Of a stretch of 20,012 nucleotides of DNA, positions 1 to 7,315 are shown in pieces (position 1 is the first letter of the stretch; each line of letters opens with the position of its first letter). The notes under the pieces are model-generated. The model was not told the origin of the DNA. It saw nothing but the letters and a program-made list of their open reading frames with translations, and ran no database searches. The DNA is from Gemmatimonadota bacterium. GTDB lineage: Bacteria; GCA-2686955. The stretch is taken from the NCBI GenBank assembly GCA_026991065.1, contig JALXCG010000057.1:1-20012 (forward strand), written 5' to 3'. Position numbers and translations under genes: made by a program.

Positions 1-1822
1 CCTGGCCGGCGGCGCGGGCGGCCTTCAGGCGGGCTTCGCGCTCCTCGTCGATCCACAGCACCGGCCAATCGGTGAGCTGCTCATAGCGCTTCGGTACGAA
101 ATTTTTCGGCCATTGCACGGAGTCATAGTAGATGAAACGGACGAATGGGCCGTACCAGAAGGGGACATAGAAAGCTTCATCCTGAATGATGGCGTCTAAC
201 TCATGCATGGCCTGTAAGCGGCGGTCGCGGTCCATGTCGAAGCGATAGACATCGATCAGCGAATCGGTCTTGGCTGTGCCGAAATACCAGATGTTGTTGT
301 TGTTGGTGGTCTCCTTGAAGACGGATCCGAAATACTCCCAGGGGGCTGGGTAGTAACCGGTGGTGCGGCTCATGATGGTGGCTTCATATTGTCGCTCCAG
401 GCCGTGTTCGAAGGCGGTTCCCGGTTCCAGGAGGTTGAGTTGCAGGTCGACACCGAAGTAGCGATACATCTGTTGGATGACGGTGAAGTGGCGCTCCAGG
501 CCCTTGGAGCCGAAGGTCAGGGTGAAGGCGGCGCGGGTGCCGTCGTCGCGCACCAGGATGCCGTATTTGTCGCGATGCTTGAAGCCGGCGCGGCGCAGGT
601 GTTCACGAGCCTTGAAGGGGTCGAAACCGTAGGGAACCAGGTCGTGGTTGGCGTATTCACTGCCTTCAAAAGCGGAGACCATGCGATAGTAGGCGTTGTA
701 CATCAGCTTTGAGTTGACCGCGTCAAAGTCGAAGAGGTACTGGATCGCCTTGCGGAAGTCTTTGTTCTGGAAGATCGGCTTGCTGAGGTTGAGCGCCATG
801 CCGTACATGCCCTGTGGGTAGTCGATGAAAACACGCTTGCGATGGACCCAGCCCTTCTTTACGGCGTCAAACTCCATCTCTTCGGCCCAGCGTCGCGAAG
901 TGCTGATTCGGAGGTAGCTGAGTTCGCCTTTGACGAAGAAATCGAATGCGCGGTCGGCAGTGGGGATGATGGCGATGTGAATTTTGTCGGGATTGTAGAG
1001 CCCCTGGAAATAGTGTTTGTCGTTGCCCCACCAGTCCGGGATCCGCTGGAAGACGACATATTCGCCGGTTTTCATCTCGGAGATGGTGTAAGGGCCGGGC
1101 ACCACAGGGGGCTCCAGATTGGCGCGCTTGATCCAATCGGCGTCGATGGTGATGGCGTGGGCGGGCATGGGAAAGAGGGAAAAGTCCAGCAACGGCCGCC
1201 AGGATGGGAATTTGCCCACGACTTTCAGGGTGTAGTCATCCAGAGCTTCCACTTTTTCGAAGTGGGTTGAGTAGTAGTTGTTGGCCCAGGGATCGACGAT
1301 CTCTTTGTTCACCATCATCTGCTGCGCGAAGACGTAGTCGGCGGCGGTGATCGGCTCGCCGTCGCTCCAGCGCGCATCCGGGTCGAGCTTGTAGTAGACC
1401 GTTTTGTGGTCATCCTGGATCGACCAGTGGGTACACATCCAGGGGATGAAGCGATCGGTGTTGGGGTGCAGACGGGTGAGGGTGAAGTCCAGCGAGAAGC
1501 AGCGGTTCCAGCCGGCGAAAACATCGTTGGAGTTGGGGCCGACCAGGCGGAAGGTGAGGGGGTAGGAGGAGAGGTAGGTGTTGAAAGTGCCGCCACGTTT
1601 GGCGTCCGGGCTGCCGATCGGGGGGTCGTCGGCGTTGGTGGTCCAGACGATTCCGGCGAGTTCGTCGGCGATCGTGGCGGGCCCGGCGGCGGCGGCTTGC
1701 GCCGCGGGGGGAGCGGCGCCGCCATCGGGTGCGGTTGCAGTGGCTGCGGGCGCGGTGATTGCCGCGAGGAGGAGGAGTGGAAGGAAAGTCGGTTTTCTCC
1801 CGGGCGGATTCCAGAGGCGCAT
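1..1822 (-). CDS. yejA: YejA-like peptide ABC transporter substrate-binding protein (C-terminus cut by window edge)
   Basis: Periplasmic binding protein of solute-binding family 5, which would deliver oligopeptides to the YejB/YejE permeases. I translated it directly: 607 codons are open from the ATG at 1822 to the left edge. E. coli YejA is, from memory, about 600 residues, so only a short tail should be missing. The N-terminus has a basic start, a hydrophobic run (FLPLLLLAAITAPA, about residues 13-26) and then an Ala/Pro-rich linker; no lipobox Cys is seen. Family 5 features are a GGTFNTYLSS segment near residue 77, the ARWSDGEPITAADYVF motif, and the YejA-like stretch KPIFQNKDFRKAIQYLFDFD. 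An AGGA lies about 9 nt before the ATG. It follows yejE by 53 nt on the same strand. The usual order has the binding protein first; here it is last. No ATPase (YejF) gene is visible; it could lie just beyond the edge. Confidence 0.88.
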   Translation of the reverse strand, partial: MRLWNPPGRKPTFLPLLLLAAITAPAATATAPDGGAAPPAAQAAAAGPATIADELAGIVWTTNADDPPIGSPDAKRGGTFNTYLSSYPLTFRLVGPNSNDVFAGWNRCFSLDFTLTRLHPNTDRFIPWMCTHWSIQDDHKTVYYKLDPDARWSDGEPITAADYVFAQQMMVNKEIVDPWANNYYSTHFEKVEALDDYTLKVVGKFPSWRPLLDFSLFPMPAHAITIDADWIKRANLEPPVVPGPYTISEMKTGEYVVFQRIPDWWGNDKHYFQGLYNPDKIHIAIIPTADRAFDFFVKGELSYLRISTSRRWAEEMEFDAVKKGWVHRKRVFIDYPQGMYGMALNLSKPIFQNKDFRKAIQYLFDFDAVNSKLMYNAYYRMVSAFEGSEYANHDLVPYGFDPFKAREHLRRAGFKHRDKYGILVRDDGTRAAFTLTFGSKGLERHFTVIQQMYRYFGVDLQLNLLEPGTAFEHGLERQYEATIMSRTTGYYPAPWEYFGSVFKETTNNNNIWYFGTAKTDSLIDVYRFDMDRDRRLQAMHELDAIIQDEAFYVPFWYGPFVRFIYYDSVQWPKNFVPKRYEQLTDWPVLWIDEEREARLKAARAAGQ

Positions 1823-1875
1823 AAGGGGGGTTCCTGGGCGGGCGGCTGGGTTCGTCTTGCGCGACGTGCGAACAG

Positions 1876-2946
1876 TCATCGGTAACGAGCGTATTGCTTG
1901 GGATCGAAGGCTTCGCGGATCGATTCCCCGATGAGGGTGACCAGAACCAGGGTGATAGAGATCGCGCCGAAGGGGGATAGCACCAACCACAACTTGTCGC
2001 GGTTGTCCGCTTGCAGCGCCTGGTCGATCATCTCGCCCCAGCTCGGTGTCGGCGCCGGCAGGCCGTAGCCGAGATAGTCAAGAGCGGTGAGGGCGAAGAT
2101 GGCGGAGACGATCATGAAGGGGGTGTAGGTGACCAGTGGAGTGAGACAGTTCGGCAGCAGATGCTTGAAAATCAGACGTCGCCTGGAAGCACCGAAAGAG
2201 CGCGCGGCGAGGCAGTACTCCTTGGTCTTTTCTCGATACATCTCGGTGCGCATGTAGTAGGTGATGGTGATCCAGTTGAAGAGTGCGTAGATGCAGATGA
2301 GGGTGAAGAAGCCCCGCTTGATATAGGGAAGCGAGCCGATCAGGACGACGACATAAAGAAAGGGCAATGCCGACCAGATCTCGATGAAGCGCTGACTGAG
2401 AATGTCGAAACGGCCACCGAGGAAGCCCTGCAGGGAGCCGATGATGGTGCCGGTGGTTTGGGTGACCAGAACCAGCCCGAGGGCGAAGAGGATGGAGATG
2501 CGAAAACCGTAGAGCAGTCTGGCCAATACATCGCGCCCCTGCGAATCGGTTCCCAGCCAGTGGCGCGAATCCGGGGCGTTGGGCGGTGCCGTCGCGTAAG
2601 TAAAGTCTGACTCGTAAGGGTCGAAATGGATGGGCGGCAGCAGAACCCAGTTGCCCTTGCCTTCTTGCTTGAACTGCTCTTTCAGTGCAGCGTAGTCCGT
2701 TTCGACATCATCGAAACCCCACTTGTCTACCTGGCCGAAAGTTCCGGCCTCGACGAAGCGATAGGTGGGGAAGTAGAAATTCCCCTGATAGTAGACGACG
2801 ATCGCACGGTGGTTGGCGAGGTAGTTGGAAAAGAGGGAGAGGAAGACCAACACCGCCAGGATGAGAAAGGAGTGCCAGCCGCGCTTGATGCGGCGGAAAC
2901 GCTGAAGGCGTTTTTGGGTGATCGGGTTAAGCTTGAAGAGTTTCAT
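1876..2946 (-). CDS. yejE: YejE-like peptide ABC transporter permease
   Basis: Inner-membrane permease of the Yej oligopeptide importer (in E. coli this system also takes up microcin C). It has 356 residues, close to E. coli YejE. Features in order: an N-terminal membrane segment (about 26-44), then a long periplasmic insert with the YYQGNFYFPTYRF and NWVLLPPIHF stretches typical of YejE, then the DppC/OppC-type GTDSQGRDVLARLLYGFRIS motif (about 132-151). Further membrane segments follow, with the cytoplasmic EAA loop EYCLAARSFGASRRRLIFKH (about 243-262) that contacts the ATPase. The C-terminus ends FDPKQYARYR, like other YejE proteins. Its ATG overlaps the yejB stop by 4 nt (ATGA), and a GAGG lies 8 nt upstream, so translation is coupled to yejB. 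Confidence 0.93.
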   Translation of the reverse strand: MKLFKLNPITQKRLQRFRRIKRGWHSFLILAVLVFLSLFSNYLANHRAIVVYYQGNFYFPTYRFVEAGTFGQVDKWGFDDVETDYAALKEQFKQEGKGNWVLLPPIHFDPYESDFTYATAPPNAPDSRHWLGTDSQGRDVLARLLYGFRISILFALGLVLVTQTTGTIIGSLQGFLGGRFDILSQRFIEIWSALPFLYVVVLIGSLPYIKRGFFTLICIYALFNWITITYYMRTEMYREKTKEYCLAARSFGASRRRLIFKHLLPNCLTPLVTYTPFMIVSAIFALTALDYLGYGLPAPTPSWGEMIDQALQADNRDKLWLVLSPFGAISITLVLVTLIGESIREAFDPKQYARYR

Positions 2947-4001
2947 TCGCCGAACCTCACGCGGGGATCGACCAGGGCAACGCAGAGATCGGAGAGCAGG
3001 TTGCCGATCAGGAGCAAAGTTGAAGAGAGCACAGTAAAGCCCATCACCACCGGGTAGTCCCGGGCCTGGATCGAGTCGAAGAAGAGCAGGCCGAGACCGG
3101 GAATGCCGAAAACGCGCTCTATTAGCAGCGAGCCGGCGAGAATCAGCGAGATGCTGTTGCCGAAGCTGGTGGCCAGAGGAATGAGCGAGTTGCGGACGGC
3201 GTGGCCGTAGACCGCCTTGGGCCAGGAGAGCCCTTTTGCGAGCGCGGTCTTTACGTAGTCGGCGCTCATGTTTTCCATCAGAGAGTTCTTCATCAGCGTG
3301 GTCATCACGGCAAAGAGACCGATGCAGTAGCAGATGAGGGGCAAGGCGGTGTGGTGCAGGCGATCGGCGATCTTGGCGGTGAAGCTCAGACTGGCGAAGT
3401 CACTGGACTGAAAGCCGGAGAGCGGGAAAAGGTTCAGTTTGACCGCAAGGAGCGAAAGCAGCACTCCGCCGAGGGCGTAACCGGGGATGGCATAGCCGAT
3501 GAAGATCACCAGCGACGAGAGCACGTCGAAGAGGCTGCGGTGATGCAGGGCTTTGAAGATTCCGAGGGGGATGCAAACGGCGTAGGTGATGAGGGTGGTG
3601 ATGATTCCGAAATAGATGGAGATGGGAAAGCGCTGGACAATCAGGTCGATGACCGGTTGCGAGTAGCGCGTGGATTCGCCCAGGTCCAGGTGCACCAACT
3701 GCTTGAGATAGTTCAGATAGCGCAGCGGGATCGGCTGATCGAACCCGTAGTAGGCCTTGAGGGCAAGCAGTTGCTCCTCGGGTATGTCGGTGGAAGAGAT
3801 CGCCGCGGTGGCATGGCCGCCACCGACCTCGCCGACCCCCTGGGCACCCGCCAACCGCATCTTCATCTGGTCGATCGGGCCGCCCGGCACCAATTGACAG
3901 AGCAGGAAAACCACGACGGTGATCCCCAGCAGGGTGGGGATCATGAGGAGCAAGCGGCGAAGCACAAATGTGCGAAGGGCGTGACCACGGGATTTTGCCA
4001 T
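2943..4001 (-). CDS. yejB: YejB-like peptide ABC transporter permease
   Basis: First permease of the Yej oligopeptide importer, 352 residues. The N-terminus LRRLLLMIPTLLGITVVVF is the typical first membrane helix of DppB/YejB proteins. The QLVPGGPIDQ motif (about 36-45) is followed by a Gly/Ala-rich insert (about 51-75), as in YejB. Further helices lie at about 128-150, 165-187, 216-236, 275-297 and 320-342. The EAA loop, with DYVKTALAKGLSWPKAVYGH at about 248-267, contacts the ATPase, and the C-terminus ends VDPRVRFGE. An AAGGAGAG ribosome site lies 11 nt before the ATG and sits at the edge of a 9-bp inverted repeat (separate entry). It is the first gene of the transporter group, 163 nt downstream of a glycosyltransferase on the same strand. 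It may have its own promoter or be read through from the upstream genes. Confidence 0.93.
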   Translation of the reverse strand: MAKSRGHALRTFVLRRLLLMIPTLLGITVVVFLLCQLVPGGPIDQMKMRLAGAQGVGEVGGGHATAAISSTDIPEEQLLALKAYYGFDQPIPLRYLNYLKQLVHLDLGESTRYSQPVIDLIVQRFPISIYFGIITTLITYAVCIPLGIFKALHHRSLFDVLSSLVIFIGYAIPGYALGGVLLSLLAVKLNLFPLSGFQSSDFASLSFTAKIADRLHHTALPLICYCIGLFAVMTTLMKNSLMENMSADYVKTALAKGLSWPKAVYGHAVRNSLIPLATSFGNSISLILAGSLLIERVFGIPGLGLLFFDSIQARDYPVVMGFTVLSSTLLLIGNLLSDLCVALVDPRVRFGE

Positions 4002-4164
4002 GGGTCTGGGATCTCTCCTTCAAAGTTCGGAGATCCCACCGGCATCCTGCGATGATGGAGTTCGGTGAGATCCGCGAGCCCGGAATGACAGCCACCGGGA
4101 CGGTTCGAGACGGGCTCGATTGGGCGCCAAGCTCACCAAAGCATGCGCGCGTGGGCGATGCCTG
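4002..4164 (-). promoter_or_regulatory. Structured leader of the yej genes
   Basis: This 163-nt gap between a glycosyltransferase and yejB is the longest one inside the minus-strand group and is rich in repeats. On the minus-strand RNA: an 8-bp stem (CGAGCCCG at 4111-4118 with CGGGCTCG at 4075-4082, 28-nt loop) encloses a short 4-bp hairpin at 4094-4104. Further down, a 9-bp perfect stem (4030-4038 with 4007-4015, 14-nt loop) includes part of the yejB ribosome site. GGATCTC occurs twice on this strand (4067-4073 and 4030-4036), and its complement once (4009-4015), so two pairings are possible. The repeats are seen directly; a regulatory role is inferred. No known riboswitch class was recognised. 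Confidence 0.4.
4007..4038 (-). repeat. 9-bp inverted repeat overlapping the yejB ribosome binding site
   Basis: The arms TGGGATCTC and GAGATCCCA (as read on the minus strand, 4038-4030 and 4015-4007) are perfect complements around a 14-nt loop. The AAGGA of the Shine-Dalgarno site is in the loop and the following GAG is in the stem. The yejB start codon lies 5 nt beyond the stem. The hairpin could limit ribosome access, or it could be a protein-binding palindrome. Confidence 0.55.
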
Positions 4165-4168
4165 TCAA
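4140..4168 (-). promoter_or_regulatory. Candidate sigma70-type promoter for yejBEA
   Basis: On the minus strand a perfect TTGACA (4168-4163) is followed after 17 nt by CATGCT (4145-4140), a 3/6 match to TATAAT. The -35 element overlaps the end of the upstream glycosyltransferase gene. The spacing is ideal but the -10 is weak. It would make a leader of about 130 nt for yejB. Confidence 0.28.
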
Positions 4169-5322
4169 CCGGGTGTGGCGGCATCGGCAGCGCCACTTCG
4201 CAGGCGCCGGAAGAGATTCAGGAATTGATGGAACTGGCGCTGCTTGTCGAACTTTTCGCGGATCTGCCGCTGTCCGGCCGTGGCCATGCGCTGCCTGGCG
4301 GTGCTGTCCGCCGCCAGGCGCGTGATCGCGGTGGCCAGCGCGGTGCGGTCACCGGGCTCGACCAGGAATCCGGTTTCTTCGTCACTGACCACTTCCGGCG
4401 TTCCTGCCAGGCGCGTGCTGATGACCGCCACGCCCATCGCCATGGCTTCCAAAAGGACGTTGGGTAGCCCCTCTTTCCGCAAGCTTGAAAGAACCAGTGC
4501 GTCCAGGCGCTCGAAGACCAACTCCGGCTCCCGGGTGAAGGGGAAGAAGGAGACCGCCGACTCCATGCCGGCGGCGGCAACAGCGTTGCGCAAGCGCTCT
4601 TCATCCGGGCCATCGCCGACCAGGAAGAGGTGCAGGCCGGGGTTTGAACGGCGGGCTTCGGCCAGTGCTTCGAGCAGCAGGAGCTGCCCTTTGCGCTCCT
4701 CGAAAGAGCCGATGTTGCCGAGAATGAAGCGGCTTTCCGGTGGCGCCGGGTAGCGGGTGAGCGCCTGTTCATGACGCGCCGGATCCGGCGTGAACCGTTG
4801 CACATCGGTGCCCTGGTAGATCAGGTGAACCTGCTCGGCGGGGATCTGATAGGTGGAGACCAGGTAGTCGCGGGTAAAACGGGTGATGGCGATCACCGCG
4901 GTTCTGACCTCGGCGTCGGGGAGGTAGAAGCGACGCTCATACTCAGGGACGATGGTGCCGGTCTTGGGGATGAGTACTGTGGGAAGCTGTGCCGCGCGCA
5001 GACAGCGGGCAGCGAAGACGGAGCAGTGAAAACCTTTGCGCGGTGGATGGACGGTGCAGACCGCAACATCCGCGCCGTCCAGCGCCCGCGTCCAGATGGC
5101 TTGCTCGGGCGGGGCCTGGTGGACCACGGCATCGTAGTCGTAGGTGATCAACCGCAGATCGCCCTCGCGGGCGGCTTCGCGCGCGTTCCAGCCGCCGGCC
5201 GGTGCCAGGAGAGTGACCTGGACGCCCTGTGAACGGAGGAAGCGCATCGCTTCCGCCACCCAGATCTGAGTTCCACCGTGGAGGCCGGTGTCTTCGATGA
5301 AGGCGACATGGAGATCATTCAT
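4165..5322 (-). CDS. GT4-type glycosyltransferase (GT-B fold)
   Basis: Predicted cytoplasmic retaining glycosyltransferase of 385 residues that would move a sugar from a nucleotide-sugar donor to a glycan or lipid acceptor. The N-terminal acceptor domain begins LHVAFIEDTGLHGGTQIWVAEAM with the family's glycine-rich GGTQ loop. The linker VHLIYQGTDVQRFTPD (about 165-180) is typical of GT4. The donor domain has GNIGSFEERKGQLLLLEAL (about 202-220), LFLVGDGPDEERL, and the E-x7-E signature EGLPNVLLE (E284, E292), which binds the donor sugar and phosphate. The ATG overlaps the end of the upstream glycosyltransferase by 8 nt and has an AGAGGAA site about 10 nt away, so the two are coupled. Donor and acceptor cannot be told from the sequence; capsule, O-antigen or glycolipid synthesis are all possible. 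Confidence 0.9.
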   Translation of the reverse strand: MNDLHVAFIEDTGLHGGTQIWVAEAMRFLRSQGVQVTLLAPAGGWNAREAAREGDLRLITYDYDAVVHQAPPEQAIWTRALDGADVAVCTVHPPRKGFHCSVFAARCLRAAQLPTVLIPKTGTIVPEYERRFYLPDAEVRTAVIAITRFTRDYLVSTYQIPAEQVHLIYQGTDVQRFTPDPARHEQALTRYPAPPESRFILGNIGSFEERKGQLLLLEALAEARRSNPGLHLFLVGDGPDEERLRNAVAAAGMESAVSFFPFTREPELVFERLDALVLSSLRKEGLPNVLLEAMAMGVAVISTRLAGTPEVVSDEETGFLVEPGDRTALATAITRLAADSTARQRMATAGQRQIREKFDKQRQFHQFLNLFRRLRSGAADAATPG

Positions 5323-7114
5323 GGCGGAACAATTCCTCTACCGCTTGGATGAAACTGTTTTGCAAGACATCCATTCCGTAGCGACGCGCCACAACGCGCC
5401 GGTTGTGAAGTGCGCGCGCGGCCCAACCGCCCGGCAGGAACACTGCGTCGGTCACCTCCTGCAGAAAAGAGGAGGGCCAATTGTCCTCGGGCAGCTCGAT
5501 GAATCTCAACTGGCTGCCCTTCGGGAGATTCTCGCCCACTACGGAGCGGAATACCGCTTCCGGCTGATAACGGGAGCAGACCAGCGGCACCCCGGTGGCG
5601 CCCGCCTCAACGATCGGGAGCCCGCGCCCCTCGGTCTGACTCGGCAGCAGGATCAGATCCGACATCTTATAGAGGTCGCAAACTTCGAGGTGCTGAACGC
5701 CGCGCGGCCCGGCGCCGGAGTGGGCGAGCTTGCCGGCCGAGAGGGCCAGGAAGATGCGGCGTCGCAAGGGGCGCGGTACCTCTTCCGCGAGGTGCTCGTA
5801 GGCATCCAGGATCCGCGCAAGTGCTGCTTCGTGTTCGGCCGGAACCGGGCCGGTGATGTGCAGGAAGAGGAGCATCTGCGGGTTCTCTTCGAAGAGCAGG
5901 GCGAATGGGGGATAGCGCATGAGCGCCGAGATCAACTGCAGATCGCGCTCGATTCGTTTGCGTGGCAAGATGCGCGTGGGTTGCAGAAACCAGAGGGTCG
6001 AGGGCTGCATCACATCCAGCCCGAACTCATCTTCCAGCGCACAGACGAGCGGTTGCTGGTTCTTCATCCACTGCGTGAGTTGCCCGCGAAACTGGTTGAC
6101 CGGAACCGTGGTGACGATGCGGCTGCCGTGGCCGAGAATGTAGGTAAGTTGTTGGCGGATCTCTGCTTGGCGCGCCGGCAGACAGGGGGTGAGATAGGAG
6201 GCTTCGAGATAGGTGCCGATCTCCATCGCCCGGGAGCGGCTGATGCCGGAGGTGGAGATGATCTCGCGGTATTGAAGCCCGTTGATCGTGAGTTGAAACC
6301 AGTTGGTGCCATTCCAGGGCAGGAGACGCTGAAAGACCGCGAAAAAGGGGCGGTTGCCGATGTTGCGAAAGAAATGGTCGCGGGGGCCGGCCGGTTCGCC
6401 GTCGGCGCGCTGCGACGCCGGCTTGCCGGCTTCCCAGTAGAAATCGTGGCAGGAGTTAAGGACCGGCAGGCCGCTGATCTCGGTGGCGAACACGGTGGCC
6501 AGCGCGAGGGCAAGGTTGCCGGGGTTGGAGTTGACGTTGACCGGAATCACCAAGTTGATCTTGTGGTCGGCGAAATAGGTGCAAAGGATTTGGGTAAACT
6601 GGAGCGCTTCACGCCAAACCGCGTTTGCGACCTGCTGAGAGGCTGGGCTGTAGGCAGGCATCGACTCTTCGAAGAGCCGGGCGAAGAGACGCCCATCGCC
6701 CCATTTGGACCAACCGTTGCCGTTGGGAATCAGCTTGCGCTTCCAGCCGGCATCCAATACGCCATCAGCGGCGGGCGCGAAGCCACCACCGAGGCAGTGG
6801 ATTTCGCCCACACGCCCTTGATCCCGCTTGAGCGCTTCCAGCGAGCGGGCGTACTTGGCGATCTCTACCGATACCCCGTCGATTCCATAGGCGAATGTGA
6901 TGAACGCAACCCGCAGGTCGACCTCGGGAGCCAGCGGATGCGGGGGCAGGTGCGGAGGTCCGGGTGAAGCCGCCAACCCGTCCAGGACCCGTTCGATGTC
7001 GTACCAGTCATCGATCCGTCGCGCTGCGAGGGCATCGAGAGTTGCACAAGAGGGTTCGGCGGCTCGATCCCCGGCGGGCCGATTGTCGGTTTGCCGCGGG
7101 TGGGAGTCTTTCAT
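5315..7114 (-). CDS. Large GT-B glycosyltransferase-like protein
   Basis: Predicted glycosyltransferase of 599 residues, longer than the usual 350-450 of GT4 enzymes. About 65 N-terminal residues, polar and then Pro-rich, precede the fold. A Rossmann-like start VDLRVAFITFAYGIDGVSVE (about 65-84) follows. The middle contains the NVNSNPGNLALALA and CHDFYWEAGKP stretches, the latter like the His-Asp region of GT4 acceptor domains. The C-terminal half has WFLQPTRILPRKRIERDL, the donor-domain start with basic residues, and the E-x7-E signature EGRGLPIVE (E495, E503). The start is the first ATG, with GAAGG 9 nt upstream. It is the first gene of the minus-strand run and is divergent from the pyrimidine genes. 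The two glycosyltransferases probably act in one pathway, but the product is unknown. The mid-region is too divergent for me to name a subfamily. Confidence 0.8.
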   Translation of the reverse strand: MKDSHPRQTDNRPAGDRAAEPSCATLDALAARRIDDWYDIERVLDGLAASPGPPHLPPHPLAPEVDLRVAFITFAYGIDGVSVEIAKYARSLEALKRDQGRVGEIHCLGGGFAPAADGVLDAGWKRKLIPNGNGWSKWGDGRLFARLFEESMPAYSPASQQVANAVWREALQFTQILCTYFADHKINLVIPVNVNSNPGNLALALATVFATEISGLPVLNSCHDFYWEAGKPASQRADGEPAGPRDHFFRNIGNRPFFAVFQRLLPWNGTNWFQLTINGLQYREIISTSGISRSRAMEIGTYLEASYLTPCLPARQAEIRQQLTYILGHGSRIVTTVPVNQFRGQLTQWMKNQQPLVCALEDEFGLDVMQPSTLWFLQPTRILPRKRIERDLQLISALMRYPPFALLFEENPQMLLFLHITGPVPAEHEAALARILDAYEHLAEEVPRPLRRRIFLALSAGKLAHSGAGPRGVQHLEVCDLYKMSDLILLPSQTEGRGLPIVEAGATGVPLVCSRYQPEAVFRSVVGENLPKGSQLRFIELPEDNWPSSFLQEVTDAVFLPGGWAARALHNRRVVARRYGMDVLQNSFIQAVEELFRHE

Positions 7115-7315
7115 GACGGAAGACCTTCACGGATATGGATGTTGGTTCGAGAGGAGTGTGCCCAGGTTGGATCCCCAGAATACACTACGCGCGACAGCAA
7201 AGGCAGCAGCCTTAGGGCGTGTTCTCAAATAGAGGGCCTTGCGCTCCAGGCTGCCCTGCGGTATTGGTCAATATTCGCCATAGCTTGTCCCGCGACCCGT
7301 TTCCCGGAGAATCCG
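7115..7315. promoter_or_regulatory. Divergent intergenic region between glycosyltransferase and pyrimidine genes
   Basis: These 201 bp must hold the promoters for both directions. On the plus strand TTGCGC (7239-7244) and TATTGG (7262-7267) are spaced by exactly 17 nt, but each matches the consensus at only 3 of 6 positions. The perfect short palindrome TATTG-GT-CAATA (7262-7273) overlaps that -10 and could be an operator. On the minus strand TATTCT (7182-7177) is a possible -10 without a good -35. No RNA gene was seen. Confidence 0.3.

Noticed and set aside
1315-1725. A minus-strand frame giving a Pro/Arg-rich 136-residue product inside the binding protein gene
   Set aside because: It is an off-frame reading of the start of the YejA-like gene; the correct frame gives a signal peptide and family 5 motifs running to the window edge.
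3201-4055. A 284-codon plus-strand frame opposite yejB
   Set aside because: The minus strand encodes an unmistakable permease with membrane helices and an EAA loop; the plus-strand product is charged and featureless.
5288-6967. A 559-codon open frame on the plus strand opposite the large glycosyltransferase
   Set aside because: It is a mirror frame of a gene with clear GT-B motifs; the translation is low-complexity and lacks any domain.
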